A stretch of 64,000 nucleotides of DNA from Vogesella sp. XCS3 (GCF_020616155.1 NZ_CP085530.1:3660845-3724844), one strand, 5' to 3'. Counted from the first letter of the stretch, positions 1-8,449 are shown. Made by a program: numbers and translations. The notes: generated from the letters alone by a model not told the origin.

Positions 1-121
1 CGCTGAGGGTTTCTACCACCACCGACCACAGCAGCAGCAAAAACAGCGCCGATAGCACGGGCAGCAGCCGGCTCATGCGCAGGGCGCTTTGTTCTGCCTG
101 TTGCAGGGTGGGTGGCGTCAT
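1..121 (-). CDS. N-terminus of a membrane protein (partial)
   Basis: Only the first 40 codons lie in the window; the gene runs off its left edge. The start codon at 121 overlaps the stop of the next upstream gene as ATGA, so the two are translationally coupled. The visible part has a short polar N-terminus followed by one strongly hydrophobic helix (residues about 17-36, LLPVLSALFLLLLWSVVV). This fits an anchored signalling or periplasmic-sensor protein, but no domain is visible and the function cannot be assigned. Confidence 0.6.
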   Translation of the reverse strand, partial: MTPPTLQQAEQSALRMSRLLPVLSALFLLLLWSVVVETLS

Positions 122-630
122 GCCTTGCGTCCTATGGCCTGACGGTGGCGGCGGAATACCCAGCGCTCCCAGTCGGCCTGGGTCTCTGCCAGCTGCGTAC
201 CCCAGCTGGCGTGAACGGCGTACCCCTGGCCTGCTGGCTGGCATTGCAAGACCGTAATCGGCAGCTGCAAGGTGAGCGCGGAAGGCATACGCGGCTGCAG
301 CGAGATGATGCCGCTACTGCCTATGTCTAGCGGGGCCGGGTGCAGCCAGCACAGGCTTTCCAGCCCGATGCGACAAGGTGTGGGGGCGCCAGCCTGCGGG
401 TAGCGTTGCTGTAGTGCCAGCTCCAGCGCCAGATCCAGCTTGGCTTCCAGGCGCTGCAAGGTGCCAGCCTGTTCGCTGCTGTCTGCCGGGCTGGCCAGGA
501 TGGACAGGGCCAGCCGTGTGCCAAGCAGTGCCTGCGCCATGGCTTGCGCATCGGCCTGGGGCTGGTAGGCCAACGGCAGCTCGGCATCAAAGCTGACAGT
601 GTCCAGCGGTAGCAGCAGGGGCATGGACAT
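118..630 (-). CDS. Uncharacterised 170-residue protein, possibly an atypical PilZ-like domain
   Basis: This is a soluble protein with no signal peptide or membrane segment. The first 95 residues look helical. The second half has alternating hydrophobic strands around LCWLHPAPLDIGSSGIISL and ends in a basic tail. The turn DIGSSGI followed by alternating strands resembles PilZ cyclic-di-GMP receptor domains, but the RxxxR motif is not clear, so that is only a guess. It lies just downstream of serB (4-nt gap to the serB stop) and is coupled to the following membrane-protein gene by a 4-base overlap. The two downstream genes probably form a functional unit. Confidence 0.6.
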   Translation of the reverse strand: MSMPLLLPLDTVSFDAELPLAYQPQADAQAMAQALLGTRLALSILASPADSSEQAGTLQRLEAKLDLALELALQQRYPQAGAPTPCRIGLESLCWLHPAPLDIGSSGIISLQPRMPSALTLQLPITVLQCQPAGQGYAVHASWGTQLAETQADWERWVFRRHRQAIGRKA

Positions 631-633
631 GGT

Positions 634-1479
634 TTACAGGAACAGTTTGCGGATGCCGTCCAGCCCGCTGACATTCAGGCTGTATTGCGCCTGGGCTTTC
701 ACTACCGGCTTGGCGTGGGTGGCCACGCCTACGCCGGCTTCGGCCAGCATCAACAGGTCGTTGGCACCGTCGCCCATGGCGATGACTTGTTCCGGCGCCA
801 GACCCAGCTCGCTGCGTTTTTCGATCAGCAGGCGGCGCTTGGCTTCAGCGTCCACAATATCGCCCACCACACGGCCGGTAAGTTTGCCGTCCACTATCTC
901 CAGCTGGTTGGCGTAGGTGTAATCCAGCCCCAGCTCGGCTTTCAGGCGCTCGGTAAAGTAGGTAAAGCCACCGGATACCAGCATGAATTTCACGCCGTGC
1001 TCGCGGCAGGCGGCCAGCAGCTCGCGGGCGCCGGCCATCAGCTGCAGGCGCTCTTCGTATACGCGGGCCAGCGCGGCCTCAGGCAGCCCGGCCAGCAGCG
1101 CCACGCGTTCGCGCAGCGATTGCGAGAAGTCCAGCTCGCCGCGCATGGAGCGGGCGGTGATGGCGGCGACTTGTGGCTTCAGGCCCTGCATGTCGGCGAT
1201 CTCGTCGATGCACTCGATGGTGATCAGCGTGGAATCCATATCGGACACAATCAGCCCGAAGTCGGCAAAGCGGCGGCTGCTGTCTACGTAGTTGGCGTCC
1301 ACGCCCAGGCGGCTGGCGCGTTCCAGCACCAGCTCGCGGCGCGCTGGGTTGGCCGCAGCCAGACGGGCGATGCCATCGACAGGTGTCACCGGCTCGCTAC
1401 CGGCCAGAATGGCCAGCTCGGTGACGCGGGCAGAATCGAGATGCGGGGCTTGCAGAACCAGGGTAGGGCTGACGCTCAT
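634..1479 (-). CDS. serB: Phosphoserine phosphatase SerB
   Basis: SerB removes phosphate from O-phospho-L-serine in the last step of serine synthesis, in the cytoplasm. The 281-residue protein has the HAD nucleophile motif DMDST (D80 and D82), the cap-region sequence ECIDEIADMQG, a Ser/Thr motif II (LVSGGF) and the late Mg-binding motif MGDGANDL. The N-terminal 75 residues form the usual regulatory extension of the bacterial enzyme, here rather short. Start MSVSPTLVLQ is the first methionine in the frame. It is the first gene of a small leftward cluster with two unknown genes downstream. Confidence 0.95.
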   Translation of the reverse strand: MSVSPTLVLQAPHLDSARVTELAILAGSEPVTPVDGIARLAAANPARRELVLERASRLGVDANYVDSSRRFADFGLIVSDMDSTLITIECIDEIADMQGLKPQVAAITARSMRGELDFSQSLRERVALLAGLPEAALARVYEERLQLMAGARELLAACREHGVKFMLVSGGFTYFTERLKAELGLDYTYANQLEIVDGKLTGRVVGDIVDAEAKRRLLIEKRSELGLAPEQVIAMGDGANDLLMLAEAGVGVATHAKPVVKAQAQYSLNVSGLDGIRKLFL

Positions 1480-1528
1480 GATATCGGTGGCAGGGTGATG
1501 GATGACTGCCCGCGATTATGCCACGCCA

Positions 1529-1981
1529 TCAGGCAAACCGGCGTTTGATCAGCCCGTCCAGTGCCAGCTTGCCGGGGCCGCTAGCCAGCAATAGCAGCAA
1601 CATCAGCCCCCACTGCAGGTGAAACTCCAGCGCGCTGCCTTCCAGCGCGTGCCAGTAGCTGACCACGGCCATGATATTGAGCACAAACAGCCCCAGCGCC
1701 GCAAAACGCCCGGCCAGGCCCAGCAGTAGCAGGAGCGGCAGCAGCAACTCGCCAGCCGTGCCCAGCGCCGCCGCCACCGCTGGCGACAGTAGCGGCACGC
1801 GGTATTCCTCGGTAAACAAAAAGACCGTGGTGTCCCAATCCTGGATTTTGGTAAGCCCGGACAGGAAAAACACCCGTGCCAGATACAAACGCATGGCCAG
1901 CAGGGCGACGGGTTGCAGCCAGCCATCCAGCGCGGCGGTGACGGGCTGGCTGCGGCGCAGCAGGGTGGTGATGGCGTTCAT
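1529..1981 (-). CDS. bufD: DoxX-family membrane protein of a bufferin operon
   Basis: This is a 150-residue integral membrane protein of the DoxX family with four hydrophobic segments and the typical VFFLSGLTKIQDW stretch after the first helix. Its ATG at 1981 overlaps the stop of the DUF2063 gene as ATGA, which sets the start. DoxX proteins commonly accompany bufferin operons and are thought to act at the inner membrane, perhaps in redox or maturation steps; the exact role is unknown. It is the last gene of the operon bufA-bufB-bufC-DoxX. Confidence 0.85.
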   Translation of the reverse strand: MNAITTLLRRSQPVTAALDGWLQPVALLAMRLYLARVFFLSGLTKIQDWDTTVFLFTEEYRVPLLSPAVAAALGTAGELLLPLLLLLGLAGRFAALGLFVLNIMAVVSYWHALEGSALEFHLQWGLMLLLLLASGPGKLALDGLIKRRFA

Positions 1982-2727
1982 GATGGCTCCTTGATGGTGG
2001 ACAGTACGCCGTGCTGCAGTACCAGCAGCAGCGCGGCTTGCAGGTCGAAGTCTGGCGCGGCGGCCAACCCTGCCGCACTGGCATCGTCCAGCGTGGCACC
2101 GCGCAGCAGCGCCTGGCAGAAGGCCGCCTGGCCGGGTGCCAGCGTGTGCAGCTGCATCAGGCCATCGCCATTGCGCCACAGCAGCAGCGGCTGCGCGGTG
2201 GCCATGTCCACCGCACAGCCGGCGGTGGCCGGCTGGTGGTGGGCGTGGATGTCGGCCAGCGGCCACGGGCTGTCCAGTACGGCGCAGGCCGGGTGGCAGG
2301 CAAAGCTCAGACTGCCCCATTGCGGCTGCGGGATGGCGGCCAGCGTGGCGATGGCCAGCGGCGTGGCGTCCGGTGCGTAGTAGCCGCGGTGCAGTGCCCA
2401 CTCCAGCCGTGCCACGTCCGGCAAGTAGCCGATGGACGCCGTATGTTCGAAGGTGGCGACAAAGCCGGCAAAGCTGCCGCCGTAGCGGTGCAGGTTGCCG
2501 CTATCCGACGGTGTGGCTTTCACGTATGCGCGGCTTAGTGCCTCGAAAAACTCCTCACCCAATAGCTGGCGGCAGATCGGGTACACCAGCGCCAGCATCT
2601 CCATCAGGCCGACGCGGTAGTTATTGCGGTACACCGCCAGCGCGGCGGCGGGAAAGCGCGGGTCGGGCTGCCACTGCGGCGTGGTGATGGCGTCCAGCAG
2701 CGCGTGTTGCCAGGCGGTTTCGTTCAT
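1978..2727 (-). CDS. bufC: BufC/HvfC partner protein (DUF2063)
   Basis: This is a 249-residue protein with the DUF2063 N-terminal signature (AVYRNNYRVGLMEMLALVYP, then LLGEEFF and YPGD-like segments). In RiPP systems with MNIO enzymes this partner recognises the leader of the precursor peptide and presents it to the modifying enzyme. The chosen start MNETAWQ at 2727 overlaps the bufB stop by four bases (ATGA), as does its own stop with the DoxX start. The coupling supports equimolar production of BufB and BufC. The annotation rests on family signature plus operon context. Confidence 0.9.
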   Translation of the reverse strand: MNETAWQHALLDAITTPQWQPDPRFPAAALAVYRNNYRVGLMEMLALVYPICRQLLGEEFFEALSRAYVKATPSDSGNLHRYGGSFAGFVATFEHTASIGYLPDVARLEWALHRGYYAPDATPLAIATLAAIPQPQWGSLSFACHPACAVLDSPWPLADIHAHHQPATAGCAVDMATAQPLLLWRNGDGLMQLHTLAPGQAAFCQALLRGATLDDASAAGLAAAPDFDLQAALLLVLQHGVLSTIKEPS

Positions 2728-3572
2728 GCGGCGGCCTCCGTGTGCTGGTCGAGTATGGCCTGTGCGGTAGCGGCTTCGGCCAGCAGCGTGTCCAGCGGCG
2801 GGATGTCGATGTCCCATTCGATCAGGGTTGGCCGCGCGCCGAAGCGGGCGATTACCTGCCGGTACAGCTGCCACACCGCCGGGTATACCGGGCGGCTGTG
2901 GGTATCCACCAGTAGCGTGCTGCCGTCGTCAAATGTGCGCTCGGTGTAGCCGGCCAGGTGGATTTCGCCAATCGCGTGCGGCGGCAGTGCAGCCAGGAAG
3001 GCGTCTACATCGGTGCCCAGGTTTTGCTGGTTCACGTACAGATTGTTCACGTCCAGCAGCAGGCCGCAGCCGGTGCGCGCCACCAGCTCGGCCAGAAACT
3101 CGCCCTCGTGCATGTCGTTGCCGGGGTAGGCCAGGTAGCTGGACAGGTTTTCTATCAGCAGCGGCCGGCGCAGCGCGTCCTGCGCCTCGGCCACGTTGGC
3201 CGCCACCAGGTCCAGCATGGCGCGGGTGTAGGGAATGGGCAGCAGGTCGTTGGCAAAGCGTTGGCTGGCGTCGTGGTTGAACGACAGGTGCTCGGATACT
3301 GCGGCGGCGGGTACCGCGTCCAGCAAGCGCCGTAGCGCAGCCAGGTGGGTGGCGTCGGGGCGGGCTGCTGCGCCCAGGCCCAGGCCGACGCCGTGCAGCG
3401 ATAACGGGTAGCGTGCGGCCAACTGTTGCAGCATGGCCAGCGGCTGGCCGCCGTCAAAGAAGTTTTCGCTGTGCAGCTCTATCCAGCCCAGTGCCGGCTG
3501 CTGGGCCAGTACCTGGCTGTAGTGGGGGTGACGCAGGCCGATGCCGGCGCAAACGGGAAGGGGGGCAGTCAT
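2724..3572 (-). CDS. bufB: MNIO-family bufferin-modifying enzyme BufB (DUF692)
   Basis: This 282-residue protein belongs to the multinuclear non-heme iron oxidative (MNIO, DUF692) family, a TIM-barrel fold. Visible family motifs are GIGLRHPHY near the N-terminus, ELHSENFF, SLHGVGLGLG, EHLSF, LIENLSSYL, LLLDVNNLYVN and EIHLAGY, which supply the His/Glu/Asp/Asn metal ligands. In characterised bufferin systems the enzyme turns precursor cysteines into thiooxazole heterocycles. It lies just downstream of the 85-residue precursor and is coupled to bufC. A hairpin at 3599-3616 separates it from bufA and may set the precursor-to-enzyme ratio. Confidence 0.93.
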   Translation of the reverse strand: MTAPLPVCAGIGLRHPHYSQVLAQQPALGWIELHSENFFDGGQPLAMLQQLAARYPLSLHGVGLGLGAAARPDATHLAALRRLLDAVPAAAVSEHLSFNHDASQRFANDLLPIPYTRAMLDLVAANVAEAQDALRRPLLIENLSSYLAYPGNDMHEGEFLAELVARTGCGLLLDVNNLYVNQQNLGTDVDAFLAALPPHAIGEIHLAGYTERTFDDGSTLLVDTHSRPVYPAVWQLYRQVIARFGARPTLIEWDIDIPPLDTLLAEAATAQAILDQHTEAAA

Positions 3573-3598
3573 GGCAGGGTACCCGGTAAGAAACGGAA

Positions 3599-3616
3599 AC
3601 GGGGCCGCAGCCCCGT
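3599..3616 (-). terminator. Hairpin between bufA and bufB, probable attenuator
   Basis: A 7-bp perfect stem (3599-3605 with 3610-3616) and 4-nt loop is followed on the minus strand by a pyrimidine-rich TTTCCGTTTC stretch. It sits in the 108-nt gap between precursor and enzyme genes, where partial termination would give more precursor than enzyme mRNA. Confidence 0.55.
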
Positions 3617-3680
3617 CTGGTTCCAGCGCCTGCCGGCACGGTGCGACTCGTGTGCCTGCAGGCTTGGCGGCTGGGCTGGC

Positions 3681-3938
3681 TTACTTCTTCATCGGTTCCA
3701 GCGTGCCGTTCATCTTGGTGCAGCTGCCTTTGGCCACGAATTTCCATTCGGCACCGTCTTTGTCCATCTTGGCCTGGCCAGCACAGCTGTGGCCGTTGGC
3801 GGCGCAGTCGTTTTTGCCGGCCATGGCGATGCCGTAGCATTTTTCCTTGTCGGCAGCAGCGGCCGGGGCGCTCACGGCAGCCATGGCGATAGCAGCGGAC
3901 AGAGCAGAAACCAGCAGGGTTTTGGACGTAGCGGACAT
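3681..3938 (-). CDS. bufA: Bufferin-type RiPP precursor (DUF2282)
   Basis: This 85-residue precursor has a Sec-type signal peptide (residues 1 to about 29, ending APAAAA) and a mature part with four cysteines (C34, C45, C52, C73) in the DUF2282 pattern [14 protein letters not shown]. In known bufferins the two inner cysteines become thiooxazoles and the outer two form a disulfide; the product stays in the periplasm and buffers copper. It is the first gene of the operon with bufB, bufC and DoxX downstream. No ECF sigma or anti-sigma gene, the regulator seen in some bacteria, is adjacent here. Confidence 0.92.
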   Translation of the reverse strand: MSATSKTLLVSALSAAIAMAAVSAPAAAADKEKCYGIAMAGKNDCAANGHSCAGQAKMDKDGAEWKFVAKGSCTKMNGTLEPMKK

Positions 3939-4091
3939 GGTGATTCTCCTGTGTTGAAAGTGGGTTTGGAACGCGTGTTGTATCGCGTTACCAGCTTTAG
4001 TCGGCCCACATTGCTATTCATTACACACTGCGGTAAAAAAAATTTCGAGTGTCTTTTTGTGTGGCGTGTGTGACGGCGGGCAGCAAAACAA

Positions 4092-4118
4092 AACCCCGTT
4101 TGTATGGCAAACGGGGTT
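4092..4118 (-). terminator. Rho-independent terminator after queE
   Basis: An 11-bp perfect stem (4092-4102 with 4108-4118) with a 5-nt loop is followed on the minus strand by TTGTTTTG. It lies 6 bases beyond the queE stop and ends the queC-queD-queE transcript; the symmetric A-rich other flank could also stop rightward reading. Confidence 0.85.
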
Positions 4119-4123
4119 GAGCA

Positions 4124-4765
4124 TTAGCGGATGTTGACGACCTTGTGCGTCTGCACCGATAGCCGCCAGGCCGGGTGAGCCATGCACCAGGCGATGGCTT
4201 CACGGGTGTTCTGGCGTTGCAGCGGGCTGTCCATTGGCTGCAGGTACAGGTGGTCGAACTGCAGGTCGGCCGGTAGCTCGCCGGGCAGCAGCGTGGGCTG
4301 CGGGTAAACCAGCTTCAGCTCGTGGCCGCTGCGCTGTACCCAGTCGGCGCCAGCCTTGGGGCTGACGCAGATCCAGTCGATGCCGCGTGGCGCGGGCAGG
4401 CTGCCGTTGGTTTCTACCGCTACCTCGAAACCCAGCGCGTGCAAGGCGTCGATCAGCGGCTCGTCCAGCTGCAGCAGCGGTTCGCCCCCGGTAAACACCA
4501 CATAAGGTTGGCCGCCGGTGGCGCCCGTGGGCCAGGTGGCGGCAATGCGTGCTGCCAGCTCGGCAGCGGTGGCAAACTTGCCGCCGTCGGGGCCGGTGCC
4601 GACAAAGTCGGTATCGCAAAACTGGCAGATGGCTTTGCTGCGGTCTTCTTCGCGCCCGCTCCACAGGTTACAGCCGCTAAAGCGGCAGAATACCGCCGCA
4701 CGGCCGGCCTGGCGGCCTTCGCCCTGCAGCGTGTAGAAGATCTCTTTTACGGTGTAGTTCGCCAT
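4124..4765 (-). CDS. queE: 7-carboxy-7-deazaguanine synthase QueE
   Basis: QueE is the radical-SAM enzyme that converts 6-carboxytetrahydropterin to 7-carboxy-7-deazaguanine on the way to queuosine. The 213-residue protein has IFYTLQGEG near the start, the unusual cluster motif C-X14-C-X2-C (first Cys in FSGCNLW, then CQFC), the SAM-binding FTGGEPLL and a later VETNG segment. Start MANYTVKE at 4765 was chosen because AAGGGGG lies 6-7 bases upstream. It is the last gene of the cluster and overlaps none of its neighbours. Confidence 0.95.
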   Translation of the reverse strand: MANYTVKEIFYTLQGEGRQAGRAAVFCRFSGCNLWSGREEDRSKAICQFCDTDFVGTGPDGGKFATAAELAARIAATWPTGATGGQPYVVFTGGEPLLQLDEPLIDALHALGFEVAVETNGSLPAPRGIDWICVSPKAGADWVQRSGHELKLVYPQPTLLPGELPADLQFDHLYLQPMDSPLQRQNTREAIAWCMAHPAWRLSVQTHKVVNIR

Positions 4766-4775
4766 AGTTACCCCC

Positions 4776-5786
4776 TTACAGCAACGGCCACTGCATGTCG
4801 CCACGGAAGGTCAGCGACACGCCTTGTTCCGGGGTTTCCATCAGGTCGATGCGCGACAGCTCCGGTACCAGCGGTTTGAGTTCGCCGTGTACCCACTCGG
4901 CCACGCTGCCGGCGTCGGCTGCGCGGATGCCGCTGAGCTTGTCCAGCGGGTTGTGGTCCAGCTGGCGGTAGATGGGCTTGAAGCGGTCTTTTACGTCGCC
5001 AAAGTCCAGCACCCAGCCCATCACCCGGTCCACGCTGCCTTGCAACATCAGGCGGATCAGGTAACTGTGGCCGGTGTAGTTGCCGGCGGCGTCGAACGGC
5101 ACCGCGCTTTCAAAGTGCTGCTCTTTCCAGATACGGTAGGTGTGGCCGTCGAACTGGCTGCCGGCGGTGTGCGTCTCGCGCACTTCCACCCAGGCCAGGC
5201 CGGCCAGGCGCGGCTGCAGCTGCTGGTACAGCCAGGCTGCCATTACCTCGCTGGTGGGGTTTTCCAGGCCGGGGATGTCGTTCAGGTAGCGGTGGTTCAG
5301 CTGCGCAAACAGCGGCGGCCAGGCTTGTAGCAAGATGTCGTTCAGCGAGGCATGGCGCGCGTCGGCCACAATGCGCACGCCAAAGCCGTGGCCGTGCAGG
5401 CGGCCGCACTTGTGGCCGGGCGGTACGTGTGGCAGCTGGTGCGCGGCTTCGAAACGGGTATCGAAGTACACGTACTCGCGGCCGTCTTCGCCCAGCAGCA
5501 CGCCACGGTCCGGCGCGCTGGCCAGGTGCAGGCTGCCAGGTTGGCCGCAGGCGGCCAGCAGGTGGCGGGCCAGCGACAGGTCGCTGGCGTCGGCCAGGTG
5601 CTGGCTGATATTGCCGTAGTGGAACGGCGCTACCGCTTGTTGCAGCGTGCTTTGCAAGGCGGGCAGGGTGTCCGGCAGCGCGGCGGTGCGCAGCTGCACG
5701 CGGAAGCTGTGGCCGTGCTCGCCCACGCCCGGCAGGGTGCGCGCGGCTTCAAAACCGGCGCCTAGCAGATGATGGCGGGCGTTCAT
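4776..5786 (-). CDS. queD: 6-carboxytetrahydropterin synthase QueD-like protein with three tandem T-fold domains
   Basis: QueD makes 6-carboxytetrahydropterin from dihydroneopterin triphosphate. Ordinary QueD has about 120 residues; this protein has 336 and appears to contain three tandem PTPS-like units: residues about 8-105, 108-222 and 224-333. Only the middle unit has the full active-site set, C127 and the zinc ligands H116, H131 and H133 (CGRLHGHGF). The first keeps EHGHSF and the third [16 protein letters not shown] and LDHNPLD, but both lack the catalytic Cys. Start at 5786 overlaps the queC stop as ATGA. The flanking units are probably structural. Confidence 0.9.
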   Translation of the reverse strand: MNARHHLLGAGFEAARTLPGVGEHGHSFRVQLRTAALPDTLPALQSTLQQAVAPFHYGNISQHLADASDLSLARHLLAACGQPGSLHLASAPDRGVLLGEDGREYVYFDTRFEAAHQLPHVPPGHKCGRLHGHGFGVRIVADARHASLNDILLQAWPPLFAQLNHRYLNDIPGLENPTSEVMAAWLYQQLQPRLAGLAWVEVRETHTAGSQFDGHTYRIWKEQHFESAVPFDAAGNYTGHSYLIRLMLQGSVDRVMGWVLDFGDVKDRFKPIYRQLDHNPLDKLSGIRAADAGSVAEWVHGELKPLVPELSRIDLMETPEQGVSLTFRGDMQWPLL

Positions 5787-6478
5787 GCGGCACCTCCGGT
5801 ACGTACGACCAGCGGGTCGGCCACGCCGGCTTCGGCAAAGCCCTTGGCGCGCAGCTCGCACGACGCGCAGCGGCCGCAGGGTGGTACTTCGCCGTTGTAG
5901 CAGGTGTGGCTCCAGGCCATGGCATCCATGGCGCCCACGTCCTGCGCCAGGCGCACGGTGTCGGCCTTGCTCATGAACATCAGCGGCGCGTGCAGGGTAA
6001 CGCGGCTGTCCATGCCCAGGCGCAGTGCCAGCTCCAGCGCTTTCAGGGTGTTTTCGCGGCAGTCCGGGTAGCCGGAATAATCGGTTTGCGCTACGCCGGT
6101 CACCACGTGCTCGATGCCACGGGTGTAGGCCAGTGCCGCAGCAAAGCTGAGGAACACCAGGTTGCGGCCGGGCACGAAGGTATTGGGTAGTGCGGTGTCG
6201 GCGTCGTCGCGGGCGCCTTCTTCCGGTGCGATGCTGTCGTCGGTCAGCGCGTTGCCGCCGATGGCGGCGAAGGTGTCGATCGGTAGTACGGTCTGGCGCA
6301 CGCCGGCCAGCTGGGCGATCTTGCGCGCGCAGTCCAGCTCCACGCGGTGGCGCTGGCCGTAATCAAAGGTCACGGCTTCTACGTTGGCCGCGCCGAATTC
6401 GCGCAGCGCCCAGTACAGGCAGGTAGTGGAGTCCTGGCCGCCGGACAGGACGACGAGCGCTTTGGGTGTCTTGGTCAT
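5783..6478 (-). CDS. queC: 7-cyano-7-deazaguanine synthase QueC
   Basis: QueC uses ATP and ammonia to convert 7-carboxy-7-deazaguanine into preQ0. The 231-residue protein carries the N-type ATP-pyrophosphatase loop LSGGQDSTT near residue 12, TFDYGQRH, the [10 protein letters not shown] motif and a C-terminal zinc cluster [15 protein letters not shown]. It is the first gene of queC-queD-queE; its stop overlaps the next start. A TATAAT hexamer at 6557-6562 on the minus strand is the likely -10 element. I looked for a preQ1 riboswitch in the 80-base leader and did not find the conserved core. Confidence 0.96.
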   Translation of the reverse strand: MTKTPKALVVLSGGQDSTTCLYWALREFGAANVEAVTFDYGQRHRVELDCARKIAQLAGVRQTVLPIDTFAAIGGNALTDDSIAPEEGARDDADTALPNTFVPGRNLVFLSFAAALAYTRGIEHVVTGVAQTDYSGYPDCRENTLKALELALRLGMDSRVTLHAPLMFMSKADTVRLAQDVGAMDAMAWSHTCYNGEVPPCGRCASCELRAKGFAEAGVADPLVVRTGGAA

Positions 6479-6556
6479 GGTTCCGTCGAAAAACAGTCGA
6501 GGTTATTCAGCATAGACGCACACGGGATCGGTCTCACCCGGCGCGAAAAACCTGCC

Positions 6557-6562
6557 ATTATA
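6557..6562 (-). promoter_or_regulatory. Candidate -10 element for the que operon
   Basis: A perfect TATAAT lies on the minus strand about 80 bases before the queC start. No good -35 hexamer sits 16-18 bases upstream, so the promoter would be weak or activator-dependent. Confidence 0.4.
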
Positions 6563-6589
6563 CCCTAGGCGGTGTCTGGCGTGGTGCTG

Positions 6590-7507
6590 TCAGGCGGGTA
6601 AGCGCCGCAGGCAGCGCAGCGCGGCTGGTACCAGCTCGAAGCGCACCGGGGCGTGGCCGGCCAGCTCGCCATCCAGCTCCAGCGGGCAACGCGCCGCGTC
6701 GCCCTCTACTTGCAGTACGCGGCCGCGCAGGTAGCGTACGCGCGGGTCAGCCAGCGGGCGCGCCTGGCGCAGCTGCGGTAGCAGGCGGATGAAGTCCAGG
6801 CTGCCGGCGTTATCGATCAGCACCACTTCCATCATGCCGTCGTCCAGCAGCGCCTCGGGGGCAATGCCCAGCCCGCTGCCGAAAAAGCGCCCGTTGGCCG
6901 CCGACACACAGGTAAAACGCCCATCGATCAGCAGCCCGTCCAGCGTCAGCCGCATGGCTTGCGGCTGCCAGCGCAACAGCGCGCTGCAAACGGCGCTATA
7001 AAACGCCAGGCTGGCCGGCAGCCGCGCCGGCATGGCTTTGACGCGGCGCACGATATCGCTGGTGATGCCGATGCTGCCGATATTGTTGCACCAGCGTACG
7101 CTGCCGTCGGCCAGCGTGACGCGGATCAGGTCCAGCGCGTGTACCTGGCCGGCCGCCATCAGCGCCAGCAAATCCGGCACGCTATTGCCGCTGCCCAGGC
7201 TGCGGGCGAAGTCGTTGCCGGTGCCGGTGGGCAATACCGCCAGCGCCACTTGCTGGCGGGCGGCTTCCGCTACGCTCATCAGGCCGTTGACCACCTCGTG
7301 CACGGTGCCGTCGCCGCCGACGGCTACCACCCAGCGTGCGCCGGACAGCGCGGCTTCGCGCGCGTAGCGGGTGGCGCTGTCGGCACTACTGGTCAGCAGC
7401 ACGTCCACGTCGAAATCGGCACGCAGCGGTGCCAGCAGGTGTTCCGGCAGACCCTGCGGGCAGTGGCGGCCGTGCAGGATGAAAACGATGCGGGACGGGT
7501 GGGCCAT
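6590..7507 (-). CDS. Diacylglycerol kinase-family lipid kinase
   Basis: This 305-residue cytosolic or membrane-associated kinase belongs to the DAGK catalytic family (DgkB/YegS/BmrU type). It shows VVAVGGDGTVHEVVNGL with the GGDGT nucleotide-binding loop, then PTGTGNDFARSL and a C-terminal ELDGE motif that binds the phosphate and metal. Such proteins phosphorylate diacylglycerol or related lipids; the true substrate cannot be read from sequence. It is a single gene, transcribed away from glpR, with its end just beyond the queC promoter. Confidence 0.9.
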   Translation of the reverse strand: MAHPSRIVFILHGRHCPQGLPEHLLAPLRADFDVDVLLTSSADSATRYAREAALSGARWVVAVGGDGTVHEVVNGLMSVAEAARQQVALAVLPTGTGNDFARSLGSGNSVPDLLALMAAGQVHALDLIRVTLADGSVRWCNNIGSIGITSDIVRRVKAMPARLPASLAFYSAVCSALLRWQPQAMRLTLDGLLIDGRFTCVSAANGRFFGSGLGIAPEALLDDGMMEVVLIDNAGSLDFIRLLPQLRQARPLADPRVRYLRGRVLQVEGDAARCPLELDGELAGHAPVRFELVPAALRCLRRLPA

Positions 7508-7663
7508 GGCAATGTTCAGGGCAAAAGGGGATCACCCATTATGCGCAAAAGCAGGCCAGGTGCCCACGGTGCGATCGGGCAGGGTTGGCCGCGTGGGGGC
7601 GGGTGCCACGGTAGTGCCCGTGCTCGGTTACAATGAAGCCCTCCCGTCACCCTGAACGCCGGT

Positions 7664-8428
7664 ATGCTGATCCTCAATCAACGCCAGAAAGACCTGCTTG
7701 CCTGGGTAAACCGCGAAGGCTACGTTGCGGTGGAAAAGATGGCCGCCCACTTCCAGGTTACCCATCAGACCATACGCCGCGACATCACGCTGCTGGCCGA
7801 TAACCAGCTGCTGCAGCGCTACCACGGTGGCGCCAGCGTGTTGTCCAGCGTGGAAAACGTGGCCTACGACGCCCGCCAGGTGCTGATGGCCGAAGAAAAG
7901 CGCCGCATCGCCCGCGCCGTGGCGGCCGAGATCCCCGACAACGCCTCGCTGTTTATCAACCTGGGTACCACCACCGAAGAGGTGGCCCGCGCGCTGTCGC
8001 AGCACCGCGGCCTGCGCGTGATCACCAACAACTTCCACATCGCCAACCTGATGTGCGACTACCCCGACTGCGAGGTGCTGGTGGCCGGCGGCGCGCTGCG
8101 CAAGCGCGACCGCGGCCTGACCGGCGAAGCCACCGTGCAGTTCATCCGCCAGTTCAAGGTGGACTACGGCATCATCGGCATTTCCTGTATCGAGGCCGAC
8201 GGCGTGCTGCGCGATTACGACTACCGCGAAGTGCTGACCAGCCAGGCCATCATGCAGCAGTCACGCCAGGTGTGGCTGGTGGCCGACCATTCCAAATTCG
8301 AGCGCCCGGCGCTGGTGGAGCTGGGTCACGTGTCGCAGCTGGACGCGCTGTTTACCGACCAGCCGGTCAGCGCCGAGCTGCAGGCGGTGCTGGACAAGGG
8401 CCAGACGCGGCTGGTGGTGGCAGGTTGA
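7664..8428 (+). CDS. glpR: DeoR-family repressor GlpR of glycerol metabolism
   Basis: This 254-residue regulator has the DeoR N-terminal helix-turn-helix (AHFQVTHQTIRRDI, residues about 24-37) and the C-terminal phosphosugar-sensor domain with NLGTTTEEVA, ITNN and VADHSKF. GlpR binds operators of the glycerol genes and is released by glycerol-3-phosphate. The neighbours glpD, glpF and glpK, together with A/T-rich operator repeats before glpD and glpK, support this assignment over other DeoR regulators. It is monocistronic and ends at an 11-bp-stem hairpin. Confidence 0.93.
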   Translation: MLILNQRQKDLLAWVNREGYVAVEKMAAHFQVTHQTIRRDITLLADNQLLQRYHGGASVLSSVENVAYDARQVLMAEEKRRIARAVAAEIPDNASLFINLGTTTEEVARALSQHRGLRVITNNFHIANLMCDYPDCEVLVAGGALRKRDRGLTGEATVQFIRQFKVDYGIIGISCIEADGVLRDYDYREVLTSQAIMQQSRQVWLVADHSKFERPALVELGHVSQLDALFTDQPVSAELQAVLDKGQTRLVVAG

Positions 8429-8449
8429 TCTGATCACCGGCATGACGAA

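Noticed and set aside
6479..6560. Possible preQ1 riboswitch in the queC leader
   Set aside because: The leader lacks the conserved preQ1-I core (an A-rich tail pairing with the hairpin loop) and has no matching stem next to the ribosome site.
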